A stretch of DNA of 64,000 bases from assembly GCF_044227025.1 (NCBI RefSeq), contig NZ_JBGAFX010000004.1:310001-374000 (forward strand), read 5' to 3'. This document shows positions 54,079-62,617 of the stretch, in pieces. The position numbers were made by a program, and so were the translations under genes. Source of the stretch: Dokdonella_A sp044227025. Its GTDB lineage: Bacteria > Pseudomonadota > Gammaproteobacteria > Xanthomonadales > Rhodanobacteraceae. Positions within the stretch are counted from its first letter, which is position 1. Each line of letters begins with the position of its first letter. The notes beneath the pieces are model-generated. The model ran no database searches, was not told where the DNA came from, and was given only the letters and a program-made list of their open reading frames with translations.

Positions 54079-54534
54079 ATGCCTTTCCTCGATTTGCTGC
54101 CCGCAGAGCGGGTGCGGACCGGCCTTGACGCGCGTGACAAGGCCGGTCTGATCGATCGGCTTGCGAGCATCCTCGCCGCCGAGGGCGACGCCAGCATCGC
54201 GCGCGATGCGCTGGCCGCGCGCGAACGCCTCGGCAGCACCGGCCTTGGACACGGCGTCGCGATCCCGCATGGCCGCAGCGCGAAGATCAGCGAAGCACGC
54301 GCCGCGTTCGTGCGCCTCGCCGAGCCGATCGACTTCGGCGCCGACGACGGAAAACCCGTCGACCTCGTCGCCGCCCTGCTCGTCCCGGCGCATTTCACCG
54401 ACCAGCACCTGAAGCTGCTGGCCGAGCTGGCCGAGCTTTTCTCCGACTCCGCGCTGACCAGTGCCCTGCGCGAGGCGCCGGATGCCCCGGCGTTGCGCAC
54501 CGTGCTTGAGGGCGGTCTTCGGCACCCGTCGTAG
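54079..54534 (+). CDS. ptsN: PTS-Ntr EIIA component PtsN
   Basis: 151 residues of the EIIA-Ntr/fructose fold, with phospho-acceptor His64 in GLGHGVAIPHGRS. Receives phosphate from HPr-type proteins and regulates potassium, nitrogen and sigma-54-related processes. Its last 27 codons are part of a 186-bp unit that is tandemly duplicated downstream, and its TAG stop opens a TAGGGCGGG repeat word. Confidence 0.94.
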   Translation: MPFLDLLPAERVRTGLDARDKAGLIDRLASILAAEGDASIARDALAARERLGSTGLGHGVAIPHGRSAKISEARAAFVRLAEPIDFGADDGKPVDLVAALLVPAHFTDQHLKLLAELAELFSDSALTSALREAPDAPALRTVLEGGLRHPS

Positions 54535-54803
54535 GGCGGGTCGATCTCGCAGGGCGGGTCGAGCGCGAAGCGCGAGTCCCGCCACACACCGCGACAGCGC
54601 GGCCGGCGGCACGCGCTTCGCGCGTACCGCCCTACGGAGCTCACCAGCGCGCCGCGCGAGGCTCCGGATGCTCCCGCGCCCGTACCGTGCTCAACGATGG
54701 CCTGCGGTACTCGTACGGCGGGTCGAGCGCGAAGCGCGAGTCCCGCCGCACACCGCGACAGCCCGGCCGGCGGCACGCACTGGGCGCGTACCGCCCTGCG
54801 GAG
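54454..54803. repeat. Tandem duplication that includes the 3' end of ptsN
   Basis: Unit 1 54454-54639 contains the last ptsN codons plus palindromic repeats; unit 2 54640-54803 starts CTCACCAGCGCGCCGCGCGA, aligning with CTGACCAGTGCCCTGCGCGA of ptsN, and carries GGATGC, CACCGTGCT-like words and the same GGCGGGTCGAGCGCGAAGC hairpin (54553-54583 and 54717-54747). The 361-bp gap 54535-54895 holds no gene. Confidence 0.8.
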
Positions 54804-54895
54804 CTTCCGGTCCGGGATGCCTTACACTTCCTCGTCGCCTCGACCTCGCCAGCCGCCATGGCCCCCAGCCCTCAGCCCTCGACCCTGCCCCACGC

Positions 54896-55849
54896 ATGGA
54901 CCGCCTGACCGCACGTCAATTGTTCGACGCGGTCGGCGAGCGCCTCGCGTTGCGCTGGGTCGCAGGCCTGCGCGGCGAGAACCGCGCGATCGAAACCGGC
55001 GGCCATCTGGAACGGCGTCCCTCGCTGGTCGGCTACCTCAACATCATCTATCCGAACAAGGTGCAGATCATCGGCACCGAGGAACTCAACTACCTCGACG
55101 GCCTCGACTCGCGCCAGCGCTGGGAGACGGTCGAGAAGATCGTCGCCTACCAGCCGACCGCCCTGCTCGTCACCAAGGACCAGGCAATCCCGGCCGACCT
55201 GCGCCAGGCCGCGGAGGAATCGAACACACCGCTCTGGCACAGCCCGAAGCGCGGCCATGAGCTGCTCACCTATTTGCAATACCAGCTCGCGCGCAATCTC
55301 GCGCGGCAGGTCACGTTGCACGGCGTGCTGATGGAGGTGTATTCGATTGGCGTGCTGATCACCGGCGAGAGCGGCACCGGCAAGAGCGAGCTCGCGCTGG
55401 AACTGCTCACGCGCGGCCATCGCCTGGTCGCCGACGACGCACCCGAGTTCACCCTGATCGCACCCGACGTCATTGACGGCACCTGCCCCGAGATGCTGCG
55501 CGACCTGCTCGAAGTGCGCGGCCTCGGCGTGCTCAACGTGCGCGAGATGTTCGGCCATACCGCGGTCAAGCCGTCGAAATACCTGCGCCTCATCGTGCAC
55601 CTCAAGCCACAGAAACTCGACGCACCGCCGGGCGATGCGATGACGCGCCTGACCGGAGATGTCGGCTACCGCGAGGTGCTCGACGTGCACGTACCGCAGA
55701 TCACGATTCCGGTCGCGCCGGGACGCAACATCGCGGTGCTGGCCGAGGCCGCCGTGCGCAGCCACATGCTGAAGAGCAAGGGCTTCGATCCGGCACAGAC
55801 CTTCATCGATCGCCAGGCGCACCAGATGCGCCGCCTGCCGCCATGGTAG
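54896..55849 (+). CDS. hprK: HPr kinase/phosphorylase HprK
   Basis: 317 residues. N-terminal DRTG-like domain, then the kinase core with P-loop GESGTGKSE (157-165) and His142 region QVTLHGVLMEVY, and family motif EVRGLGVLNVREMFG. It phosphorylates and dephosphorylates Ser46 of HPr. Ser46 is present in the HPr encoded at 57236. Overlaps rapZ by 7 nt. Confidence 0.95.
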   Translation: MDRLTARQLFDAVGERLALRWVAGLRGENRAIETGGHLERRPSLVGYLNIIYPNKVQIIGTEELNYLDGLDSRQRWETVEKIVAYQPTALLVTKDQAIPADLRQAAEESNTPLWHSPKRGHELLTYLQYQLARNLARQVTLHGVLMEVYSIGVLITGESGTGKSELALELLTRGHRLVADDAPEFTLIAPDVIDGTCPEMLRDLLEVRGLGVLNVREMFGHTAVKPSKYLRLIVHLKPQKLDAPPGDAMTRLTGDVGYREVLDVHVPQITIPVAPGRNIAVLAEAAVRSHMLKSKGFDPAQTFIDRQAHQMRRLPPW

Positions 55850-56748
55850 AGCGCGCCGGGAACGCAAACGGCGGCTCGGACAACGGCAGCGGGAACGACC
55901 AGCTGATCGTCGTCAGCGGCCTATCCGGCTCCGGCAAGACCGTCGCCCTGCGCACGCTCGAGGACCTCGGCTACTACTGCGTCGACAACCTGCCGGCCGC
56001 CTTGATGCCGGCGTTCGTGCAGGCGATCGCGCAATCGACCGGCGGGCACCACCGCCTCGCGGTCGGCGTCGACGTGCGCAACCGCGCCGAGAACCTCAAC
56101 CGCCTGCCGCAGATCCTCGCCGAGCTCGCGCGTGCGGACCTGGATTACCGGGTGGTGTTCCTCGACACGCGCGACGACGTGCTGATCAAGCGTTACTCGG
56201 AAACGCGCCGTCGCCATCCGCTGTCCGGCGACGGCCTCGGCCTGGCCGAAGCGATCGCCGAGGAACGCCGCCTGCTCAAGCCGATGCTCGCGCTGGCCGA
56301 CCGCGTCGTCGACACCAGCGACCTCAACGTGCACCAGCTGCGCCGCCTCGTGATCACCGAAATGGGTCTCACGCCCGGCGCGATGACCCTGCTGTTCGAA
56401 TCGTTCGCGTACCGCCGCGGCGTGCCGACCGACGCCGACTTCGTGTTCGACGCCCGCTGCCTGCCGAACCCGCACTGGGACGCGAAGCTGCGGCCGCTGT
56501 CGGGCAAGGATGCGCCGGTGCGCGAATGGCTCGAAAGCCGACCGGAAGTGATCGAATTCGGCGACGACGTGCGCAACCTGCTCGAACGCTGGCTGCCGCA
56601 CTTCGAGGTCGATGGCCGCAGCTATGTGACGATCTGCATCGGCTGCACCGGCGGCCGCCACCGTTCGGTGTATCTTGCCGAACGCCTGGCCGAGCAATTG
56701 CGCGAACGCCACGCGCAAGTGTTGACCTACCATCGGGAGATGGAGTGA
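55843..56748 (+). CDS. rapZ: RNase adapter / nucleotide-binding protein RapZ (YvcJ)
   Basis: 301 residues. Walker A in VVSGLSGSGKTVALRTLEDL, YYCVDNLPAAL, VFLDTRDDVLIKRYSETRR and the C-terminal CIGCTGGRHRSVYLAERLAE. A Gly/Ser/Asn-rich extension of about 20 residues (NANGGSDNGSGND) precedes the usual start. In enteric bacteria RapZ controls GlmZ decay and glucosamine-6-phosphate synthesis. Confidence 0.95.
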   Translation: MVERAGNANGGSDNGSGNDQLIVVSGLSGSGKTVALRTLEDLGYYCVDNLPAALMPAFVQAIAQSTGGHHRLAVGVDVRNRAENLNRLPQILAELARADLDYRVVFLDTRDDVLIKRYSETRRRHPLSGDGLGLAEAIAEERRLLKPMLALADRVVDTSDLNVHQLRRLVITEMGLTPGAMTLLFESFAYRRGVPTDADFVFDARCLPNPHWDAKLRPLSGKDAPVREWLESRPEVIEFGDDVRNLLERWLPHFEVDGRSYVTICIGCTGGRHRSVYLAERLAEQLRERHAQVLTYHREME

Positions 56749-56767
56749 TGGAAGTCGGAGCGTGCCA

Positions 56768-57160
56768 ATGAGCGTCGGCGTACTGCTGATGACGCATGAG
56801 TCGATGGGCGCGGCGCTGGTCAACGCGGCGCGCCACGTGCTCGGCCGCCTGCCGCTGCCGGTGGAGGTGCAGGAAGTCGGCGCCAATGCCGACCCAGACC
56901 AGATGCTGCGCGCGGCTGCGGCGAATGCGCGCGGACTCGACCACGGCGACGGCGTGCTGGTGCTGTCGGACCTGTACGGCGCCACGCCCTGCAACATCGC
57001 CCAGCGCCTGCCCGATCTCGGCGTGCGCATGCATTGCGTGTCCGGATTGAACCTGCCGATGCTGTTGCGTGTCCTCAACTACCCGGAACAATCGCTCGAC
57101 GAGCTCGCGCAGACCGCCGCCAGCGGCGGCCGCGGCGGCATCGTGGTGGATAATCCGTGA
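56768..57160 (+). CDS. PTS EIIA component, mannose family
   Basis: 130 residues of EIIA-Man fold with phospho-acceptor His10 in VLLMTHESMGAAL and DLYGATPCNIAQRL. No EIIB, EIIC or EIID partner is visible, so a regulatory rather than transport role is likely, as in other proteobacterial hprK-HPr-EI clusters. Start at ATG 56768. Confidence 0.92.
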   Translation: MSVGVLLMTHESMGAALVNAARHVLGRLPLPVEVQEVGANADPDQMLRAAAANARGLDHGDGVLVLSDLYGATPCNIAQRLPDLGVRMHCVSGLNLPMLLRVLNYPEQSLDELAQTAASGGRGGIVVDNP

Positions 57161-57171
57161 TCATCGCATAG

Positions 57172-57204
57172 GGCGGGTCGAGCCGCGCAACGGCGAGTCC
57201 CGCC
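57172..57204. repeat. Palindromic repeat between the EIIA gene and the HPr gene
   Basis: GGCGGGTCGAGCCGCGCAAC followed by GGCGAGTCCCGCC; outer arms GGCGGG and CCCGCC pair. Preceded by TAGGGCGGG as in copies after ptsN. Confidence 0.7.
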
Positions 57205-57235
57205 ATCCGGCCCCAGGCCCTGCTCCAGGAATCCC

Positions 57236-57505
57236 ATGCTCGAAAAGGAAATCACCATCAGCAACAAGCTCGGCTTGCACGCGCGCGCCTCGGCCAAGCT
57301 CGTGCAGGTCCTGCATGGCTTCCAGGCGAGCGCGTACATCGCCTGCCGGGGCAAGGAGGTCAACGCCAAGAGCATCATGGGCGTGATGATGCTCGCCGCG
57401 GGTCTCGGCACGCCGCTGAAACTGCGTACCGAGGGTGCCGACGAGGAAGCCGCGATGAACGCGATGGTGGACCTGTTCGAGCGCAAGTTCGACGAGGGGC
57501 AGTAG
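57236..57505 (+). CDS. ptsH: Phosphocarrier protein HPr
   Basis: 89 residues. Catalytic His15 in KLGLHARASAKLV and regulatory Ser46 in NAKSIMGVMML are both present, so it can be phosphorylated by EI and by HprK. Links the downstream EI to EIIA-Man and PtsN. Family resembles NPr/HPr of Xanthomonas. Confidence 0.97.
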   Translation: MLEKEITISNKLGLHARASAKLVQVLHGFQASAYIACRGKEVNAKSIMGVMMLAAGLGTPLKLRTEGADEEAAMNAMVDLFERKFDEGQ

Positions 57506-57584
57506 GGCCTGCAACCGGCCGTTCGCTCCGGGCGGAGCCCCGAAGTCGCGTGGTCGAAAGGCACGAAATGCGTGGCTTTTCCGG

Positions 57585-57640
57585 TGTTTCGACTGCGCGG
57601 AACTTCGTTCCGCTACGCTCGGCACGCACGGTTCCGATTC
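57585..57640. repeat. Dispersed repeat between HPr and EI genes (inverted copy)
   Basis: GTTTCGACTGCGCGGAACTT then CGTTCCGCTACGCTCGG is the reverse complement of the GTTGAGCGCAGCGGAACGAA word found four times at 59510-59806. Confidence 0.65.
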
Positions 57641-57747
57641 GGGATAGGTTGTAGTCTCGGCATTGCGCCTTCCGCTGCGGAGCGGCGACCAGGGCGACCC
57701 TGCAGCAACGGGTGGCAGCAACACGAAACACGGAGGCCAGCAAGCGC

Positions 57748-59487
57748 GTGCGACTCGTACTGACCGGCGGCGGCGCTTCGCGCGGAATGGCGCTCGGTCG
57801 CGCACGCCTCGAACAACCGAGCCGCTTCCTCGTCGACGACCGTCCGCTGGCCGAAGCGGACGTGGAAGCGGAGGTCGATCGGCTCAAGCAGGCGATCGCG
57901 GCCGCACGCGAGGAACTCGCGGTGCTGCGCGAGAAGGTGCACGGCGCGATGGCGCGCGAAGTCGCCGAGTTCATCGACGCGCACAGCCTGATGCTGGCCG
58001 ATCGCGAATTGACCAGCGGCCTGTACGACCTCATCCGCCGGGGTCGCTACCGCGCCAGCGCGGCGTTGAAGATGCAAAAGGACCGCCTCGTCGCCGTGTT
58101 CGAGGCGATGGACGACCCTTACCTGCGCAGCCGCAAGGAGGACGTCGGCCACGTCATCGCGCGCGTGCAGGCCGGGCTCTCGCGCGAATCGAGTCGCGCC
58201 GAACGCCAGCTCGCCTCGCGCGTCGGCGAGATCCTCGTCAGCGACACGGTCGCACCTTCGGAACTCGTTCCGCTGGCCGAGCATGGCGTGCTCGGATTCG
58301 TGCTCACCTCGGGCAGCCAGGTCTCGCACAGCGCGATCCTTGCCCGCTCGCTGCGGCTGCCGATGCTGGTCGCCACGCACGACGCGCTCGCACGCATCCA
58401 GGACGACGACCTGCTCCTGATCGACGGCGAGCATGGCGAGGTCGTGGTGCATCCGACCGCGCAGGACCTCGCGCGCTACCGCGCGTGGCAGCGCGACTTC
58501 GTGCAGCAGGGCAAGCGCCTCGCGCTGTTGCGCGACGCCGACACGCGTACCCGCGATGGCGTCGCGATCGCACTGCATGCAAACGCCGAATCAGCCGCCG
58601 ACATCGCGCAGGCGCGCACCTGCGGCGCCGCCGGCATCGGCCTGTATCGCACCGAGTTCATGTTCCTGCAACGCAAGGAACTGCCGCACGAGGACGAGCA
58701 GTTCCTCGTCTATCGCGACCTCGTGCTCGGCATGGGCGGGCTGCCGGTGACGATCCGCACGCTCGACCTCGGCGCCGACAAGGCCGACTCGAGCGGCCTC
58801 GTGCTCGACGACGAGGAGAACCCCGCACTCGGCGTGCGCGGCGTGCGCCTGTCGCTGCGCCACCCGCAACTGATGACGACCCAGTTGCGCGCGATGCTGC
58901 GCGCGTCCGCCTACGGCCCGGTGCGCGTGCTGGTGCCGATGGTGTCGGCGGCGGAGGAAATGACCAGCGTGCGGCGCATGCTGAAGGAATGCGCGCGCGA
59001 CCTGCGCTCTGCCGGCCACGAGATCGCCGACAACGTCGAGCTCGGTGCAATGATCGAGGTACCGGCCGCGGCGATCGCCTTGCCGGGCATGATCCGTGAA
59101 CTCGATTTCATCTCGATCGGCACCAACGACCTGGTGCAGTACACGCTCGCGGTCGATCGCAACAACGACCACCTCGCAAACCTGTACGACCCGCTGCACC
59201 CGGCCGTGCTGAAACTGCTCGCGCAGACGATCACCACCGCGCAACGCGCGAAACGCCGCGTCACCCTGTGCGGTGAAATGGCGGGCGACCCGCGTTACAC
59301 CGCCCTGCTGCTCGCCCTCGGCCTGACCGACTTCAGCATGCACCCGGGCGTGCTGCTGGAAATCCGCGAGGCCATCGGCAGCCTCGACAGCGCCGGACTG
59401 CGCGCCCATGCCAAGGCGCTGCTGGGCGCGCCCACCCGCGCGCGCATCGATCGCGTGCTCGCACGGATGGCGGCTGCGCAAGGGTAG
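57748..59487 (+). CDS. ptsI: Phosphoenolpyruvate-protein phosphotransferase (Enzyme I)
   Basis: 579 residues from GTG at 57748, with GGAGG 11 nt upstream; a GTG at 57712 is also possible. His194 in SGSQVSHSAILARSLRLPML is the phospho-acceptor. The PEP-binding barrel has GLYRTEFMFLQ, RTLDLGADK, IGTNDLVQYTLAVDRNN and TLCGEMAGDP with the catalytic Cys. No N-terminal GAF domain, so it is classic EI rather than PtsP. It begins the phosphorelay to HPr. Confidence 0.95.
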   Translation: MRLVLTGGGASRGMALGRARLEQPSRFLVDDRPLAEADVEAEVDRLKQAIAAAREELAVLREKVHGAMAREVAEFIDAHSLMLADRELTSGLYDLIRRGRYRASAALKMQKDRLVAVFEAMDDPYLRSRKEDVGHVIARVQAGLSRESSRAERQLASRVGEILVSDTVAPSELVPLAEHGVLGFVLTSGSQVSHSAILARSLRLPMLVATHDALARIQDDDLLLIDGEHGEVVVHPTAQDLARYRAWQRDFVQQGKRLALLRDADTRTRDGVAIALHANAESAADIAQARTCGAAGIGLYRTEFMFLQRKELPHEDEQFLVYRDLVLGMGGLPVTIRTLDLGADKADSSGLVLDDEENPALGVRGVRLSLRHPQLMTTQLRAMLRASAYGPVRVLVPMVSAAEEMTSVRRMLKECARDLRSAGHEIADNVELGAMIEVPAAAIALPGMIRELDFISIGTNDLVQYTLAVDRNNDHLANLYDPLHPAVLKLLAQTITTAQRAKRRVTLCGEMAGDPRYTALLLALGLTDFSMHPGVLLEIREAIGSLDSAGLRAHAKALLGAPTRARIDRVLARMAAAQG

Positions 59488-59509
59488 GCGAATCCCGCCA
59501 TTCCTGCCC

Positions 59510-59806
59510 AAAGCCGTTCGTGTTGAGCGCAGCGGAACGAAGTTCGGAGTAGCCATTCCTGCCCAAGACCGTTCGTGTTGAGCGCAGCGGAACGAAGTTC
59601 CGCGGAGTCGAAACACCAGCCTGCCGCGCACGCTGTGCTCTTCGACTGCGCGCCTCCGGCGCTGCGCTCAGAGCGAACGGATTCTTTGAACCCGACCAGA
59701 AAGCCGTTCGTGTCGAGCCCAGCGGAACGAAGTTCGGAGTCGCCATTCCTGCCCAAGGCCGTTCGTGTTGAGCGCAGCGGAACCGAGTTCCGCGGAGTCG
59801 AAACAC
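59510..59806. repeat. 107-bp direct repeat made of GTTGAGCGCAGCGGAACGAAG words
   Basis: Copies at 59510-59616 and 59700-59806 differ at about 6 positions and are separated by 83 bp that hold an inverted copy (59641-59680). Each has two CGTTCGTGTTGAGCGCAGCG words ending GGAGTCGAAACAC. The 344-bp gap 59488-59831 holds no gene. Confidence 0.8.
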
Positions 59807-59831
59807 TGCCTCTCGCGAATCCGCCGAGGAT

Positions 59832-60638
59832 CTACCAATGCGGCTCGACCACGATGCCGTGCGCCTTCCTTGCAAGCTCCAGCTCGACATGCAATGCCGG
59901 GCGCAGAAGGGGCAACCACTTCTCGATCGCAAGCGCGACATGCCTTGAAACCGCCTGCGGCTGCGCCGGCGGGGATTCCTCGGTGTAGACGGCCTTGATG
60001 CAGCGGAAGTCGGGCGAGAGCAGCCGGAAATACTGGATCAGCTCGCGCATCGAGTACTCCTTCCAATGATGTGCGTAGGTGCGAAGGTTCACGATGTCGG
60101 AAACATCCAGACCGCCGCCGTAGCGGGCGAGCAGTCTGCGTACGCTCCAGAAGCGTCCACGCAGCGCGTAGTAGTTCGGGGTCGTGACCACGATGCGCCC
60201 GCCCGGTCGCGTGACGCGGAAGATCTCGCGCCACATCGCCACGGGGTTGAACGTGATGTGCTCGACGACCTCGGTGAACAGAACCAGTTCGAAGTGGTCG
60301 TCCGGAAACGCCTGCAGTGCGGTAATCCGTTCGAGGCTGTCGTTGCAGTGCAGACTGATGCCGAGCTCGGCGGCAGCTGCGATGACATCAGGCAGCGCGA
60401 GCGTATCCGGCAGGTCCATCGCCGCGACGTGCATGCCTTCGTAGGCATAGATCGACGTCTGGTGCAGCCAGTGCGCGCCGATGTCCAGCACCTTCGTGCC
60501 CGCCACCAGCGGCCTCGTCCGTTCGATCTCCTCGCGGGTTCGTACGAACCGGGGCCAGTGGTGGCACAAGTAGGGCTCGGCGGTGCCGCCGTTTCTCCGG
60601 AACAGCTCCAGGGATTGCGCCAGTGTCGGTAGTGTCAT
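59832..60638 (-). CDS. Class I SAM-dependent methyltransferase
   Basis: 268 residues from ATG at 60638. Motif I is VAGTKVLDIGAHWLHQTSIYA (non-standard glycine pattern), then AMDLPD, FTEVVEHITFNPVAMW and FRVTRPGGRIVVTTPN. C-terminal HWKEYSMRELIQYFRLLS resembles methyltransferases of capsule and O-antigen clusters. Substrate unknown. Divergent from the 2-oxoglutarate oxygenase gene. Confidence 0.85.
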   Translation of the reverse strand: MTLPTLAQSLELFRRNGGTAEPYLCHHWPRFVRTREEIERTRPLVAGTKVLDIGAHWLHQTSIYAYEGMHVAAMDLPDTLALPDVIAAAAELGISLHCNDSLERITALQAFPDDHFELVLFTEVVEHITFNPVAMWREIFRVTRPGGRIVVTTPNYYALRGRFWSVRRLLARYGGGLDVSDIVNLRTYAHHWKEYSMRELIQYFRLLSPDFRCIKAVYTEESPPAQPQAVSRHVALAIEKWLPLLRPALHVELELARKAHGIVVEPHW

Positions 60639-60760
60639 GCGCGGATGCGGGGCCGGTTCGCGAGGTACGGATCGCGCTCGCGCAAGCCTAATGCCTGGGA
60701 GAACGCCCGAACAAGCTGCGGCGGACTTCTTGCCGCGTCTACGTGGCATCATTCGCGCCC

Positions 60761-61708
60761 ATGAATGCACCCAACCTCGTCGACTTCGTCGCGCCCGGGA
60801 CGCTCGCAGACGTCGAACGCCACGCCGCTGCGTTCGCGAAGCGCGAACCGTTCCGCCACGTCGTCATCGATGACTTCCTTGCGCCCGATTACGCTGCCGC
60901 GCTGCTCGCGGCATTTCCGCCGTTCGAGCGCGGCAACGCCCGCAATGAAGCCGGCGACCTCGGCGGCAAGTCCACGATCGAACGGATCCGGGGACTCGGC
61001 GCACCCTATGCAGCGCTCGACGACCTGATCCAGTCGCGCGAATTCCTCGACCTGGTCGGCCGCATCACCGGCATCCCCGACCTGCTCTACGACCCGGACT
61101 ATTTCGGTGGCGGGACGCATGAAAGCCGGCAGGGACAGGATCTGGATGCGCACGTCGATTTCAACCGGCACCCGAGCGAGGGTTGGCATCGCAGGCTCAA
61201 CCTTATCGTCTACTTCAACGACGCATGGAACGATGCCTGGGGCGGATCGCTGGAACTGCACTCCGATCCGCGCTCGCCCGACGATCGCGTGACCGTGATC
61301 ACCCCTCTCTACAACCGCTGCGTGATCTTCGAGACGACCGAATGGAGCTGGCATGCATTCCCGCCCATCGCGCTGCCAGCGGAGCAGCGCTCGCGCACGC
61401 GCAAATCGATAGCACTCTACTTCTACACGCGCGACCGCCCGAGCGAAGAACTCGCCGATACCCATTCGACCATCTATGTCGACCGCCCGTTGCCGGAACG
61501 CTTTCGCGCGGGACTTACCCTGGGCGAGCACGACGTCGAGGAACTGCGCGTGCTGCTCGCGCGACGCGACCAGCACAACCAACGTTTGTACCGTGACCTG
61601 CAGGAAATGACCCGCCAACTCCAGACTGCGAACGCGGCGCTTCGCACCGGCGTGATCGGAAGGCTGGGCTACCTGTTGCGTCGCGTGGCCGCGAGGCTGA
61701 AACGCTAG
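60761..61708 (+). CDS. 2-oxoglutarate/Fe(II)-dependent oxygenase
   Basis: 315 residues from ATG at 60761. Prolyl-4-hydroxylase-like oxygenase: His and Asp ligands in DAHVDFNRHP, distal His in WSWHAFPPI, Arg for 2-oxoglutarate in RTRKSIALYFYT. Opening REPFRHVVIDDFL is typical of this subgroup. A C-terminal coiled tail (about 255-315) follows. Such enzymes are found in glycan-cluster neighbourhoods; substrate unknown. Confidence 0.85.
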   Translation: MNAPNLVDFVAPGTLADVERHAAAFAKREPFRHVVIDDFLAPDYAAALLAAFPPFERGNARNEAGDLGGKSTIERIRGLGAPYAALDDLIQSREFLDLVGRITGIPDLLYDPDYFGGGTHESRQGQDLDAHVDFNRHPSEGWHRRLNLIVYFNDAWNDAWGGSLELHSDPRSPDDRVTVITPLYNRCVIFETTEWSWHAFPPIALPAEQRSRTRKSIALYFYTRDRPSEELADTHSTIYVDRPLPERFRAGLTLGEHDVEELRVLLARRDQHNQRLYRDLQEMTRQLQTANAALRTGVIGRLGYLLRRVAARLKR

Positions 61709-61773
61709 TGGAACGCGCTCCCCCGCGCTCCGCTCCCCTGCATCCCTGAATTCGCCCCTTCGACGAGAAGAAT

Positions 61774-62553
61774 ATGGACATCGATGAAATGGCGCGCCGC
61801 GCGCGCAAATTCAATTCCGAACTCGATGCGGTCAAGCAGCGCGTGGCTCCGATGGAGTTCGGCTGGTACCCGTATGGAACCCTCAACAACTTCCAGATCC
61901 TGCGCTCCCTCCTCAAGGGCGACCGGCGCAACCTGCTCGACCTGACCGACGGTCAACCGATCGTGGACATCGGCGCAGCGGACGGCGACACCGCGTTCTT
62001 CATGGAGTCGCTCGGCTGTCGCGCGGACGTGGTCGACTACGCACCGACGAATTTCAACGGCTGTCGCGGCGTGGCCGCGCTCAAGGAGGCGCTGCAGTCG
62101 AAAATCAACATCCGGCAGGTCGACCTCGACGCCTATTTCGAACTGCCGGGGGAGCGCTACGGGCTCGCGTTCTTCCTCGGCATCCTGTACCACCTGAAGA
62201 ATCCCTTCGGTGCCATGGAAAACCTCGCCCGGTTCGCCCGCCATGCGCTCGTGAGCACGCGCATCGCGCGCTACAACCTCGCTTTGAACCTGCCGCTCGG
62301 GAAGGACGTGAACAGCATTCGCGTCGACCTGCGCAGCGTTCCCGCCGCCTATCTGGTCGATCCGTACGAGACGAACAACGATCCGACCAACTACTGGATG
62401 TTCTCGGACGCCGGACTGCGCCGCCTGTTCGATCGTACCGGCTGGGACATTCTCGACTACACCACGGTCGGCAATACCAAAGCGTCGGATCCGGCGACGA
62501 ATGCGGGGGACGAACGCGCGTTCTGCCTCCTGCGCAGTCGTCACCACGACTGA
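61774..62553 (+). CDS. SAM-dependent methyltransferase, CmoB-like core
   Basis: 259 residues. Motif I IVDIGAADGDTAFFMESLG, acidic strand-2 end VVDYAPTNFNG, and FFLGILYHLKNPFGAMENLA, which resembles the CmoB/DUF1698 fold. C-terminal NYWMFSDAGLRRLFDRTGWD is typical of glycan methyltransferases with this core. It follows the oxygenase by 65 bp. Not the tRNA enzyme CmoB itself, since the N-terminal region differs. Confidence 0.83.
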   Translation: MDIDEMARRARKFNSELDAVKQRVAPMEFGWYPYGTLNNFQILRSLLKGDRRNLLDLTDGQPIVDIGAADGDTAFFMESLGCRADVVDYAPTNFNGCRGVAALKEALQSKINIRQVDLDAYFELPGERYGLAFFLGILYHLKNPFGAMENLARFARHALVSTRIARYNLALNLPLGKDVNSIRVDLRSVPAAYLVDPYETNNDPTNYWMFSDAGLRRLFDRTGWDILDYTTVGNTKASDPATNAGDERAFCLLRSRHHD

Positions 62554-62617
62554 CCTCCTTCGCGTGGAACCGAGCAGGGAATCGGCTGCGACCACCAGCG
62601 GCCCCGACGGGGAGGCA

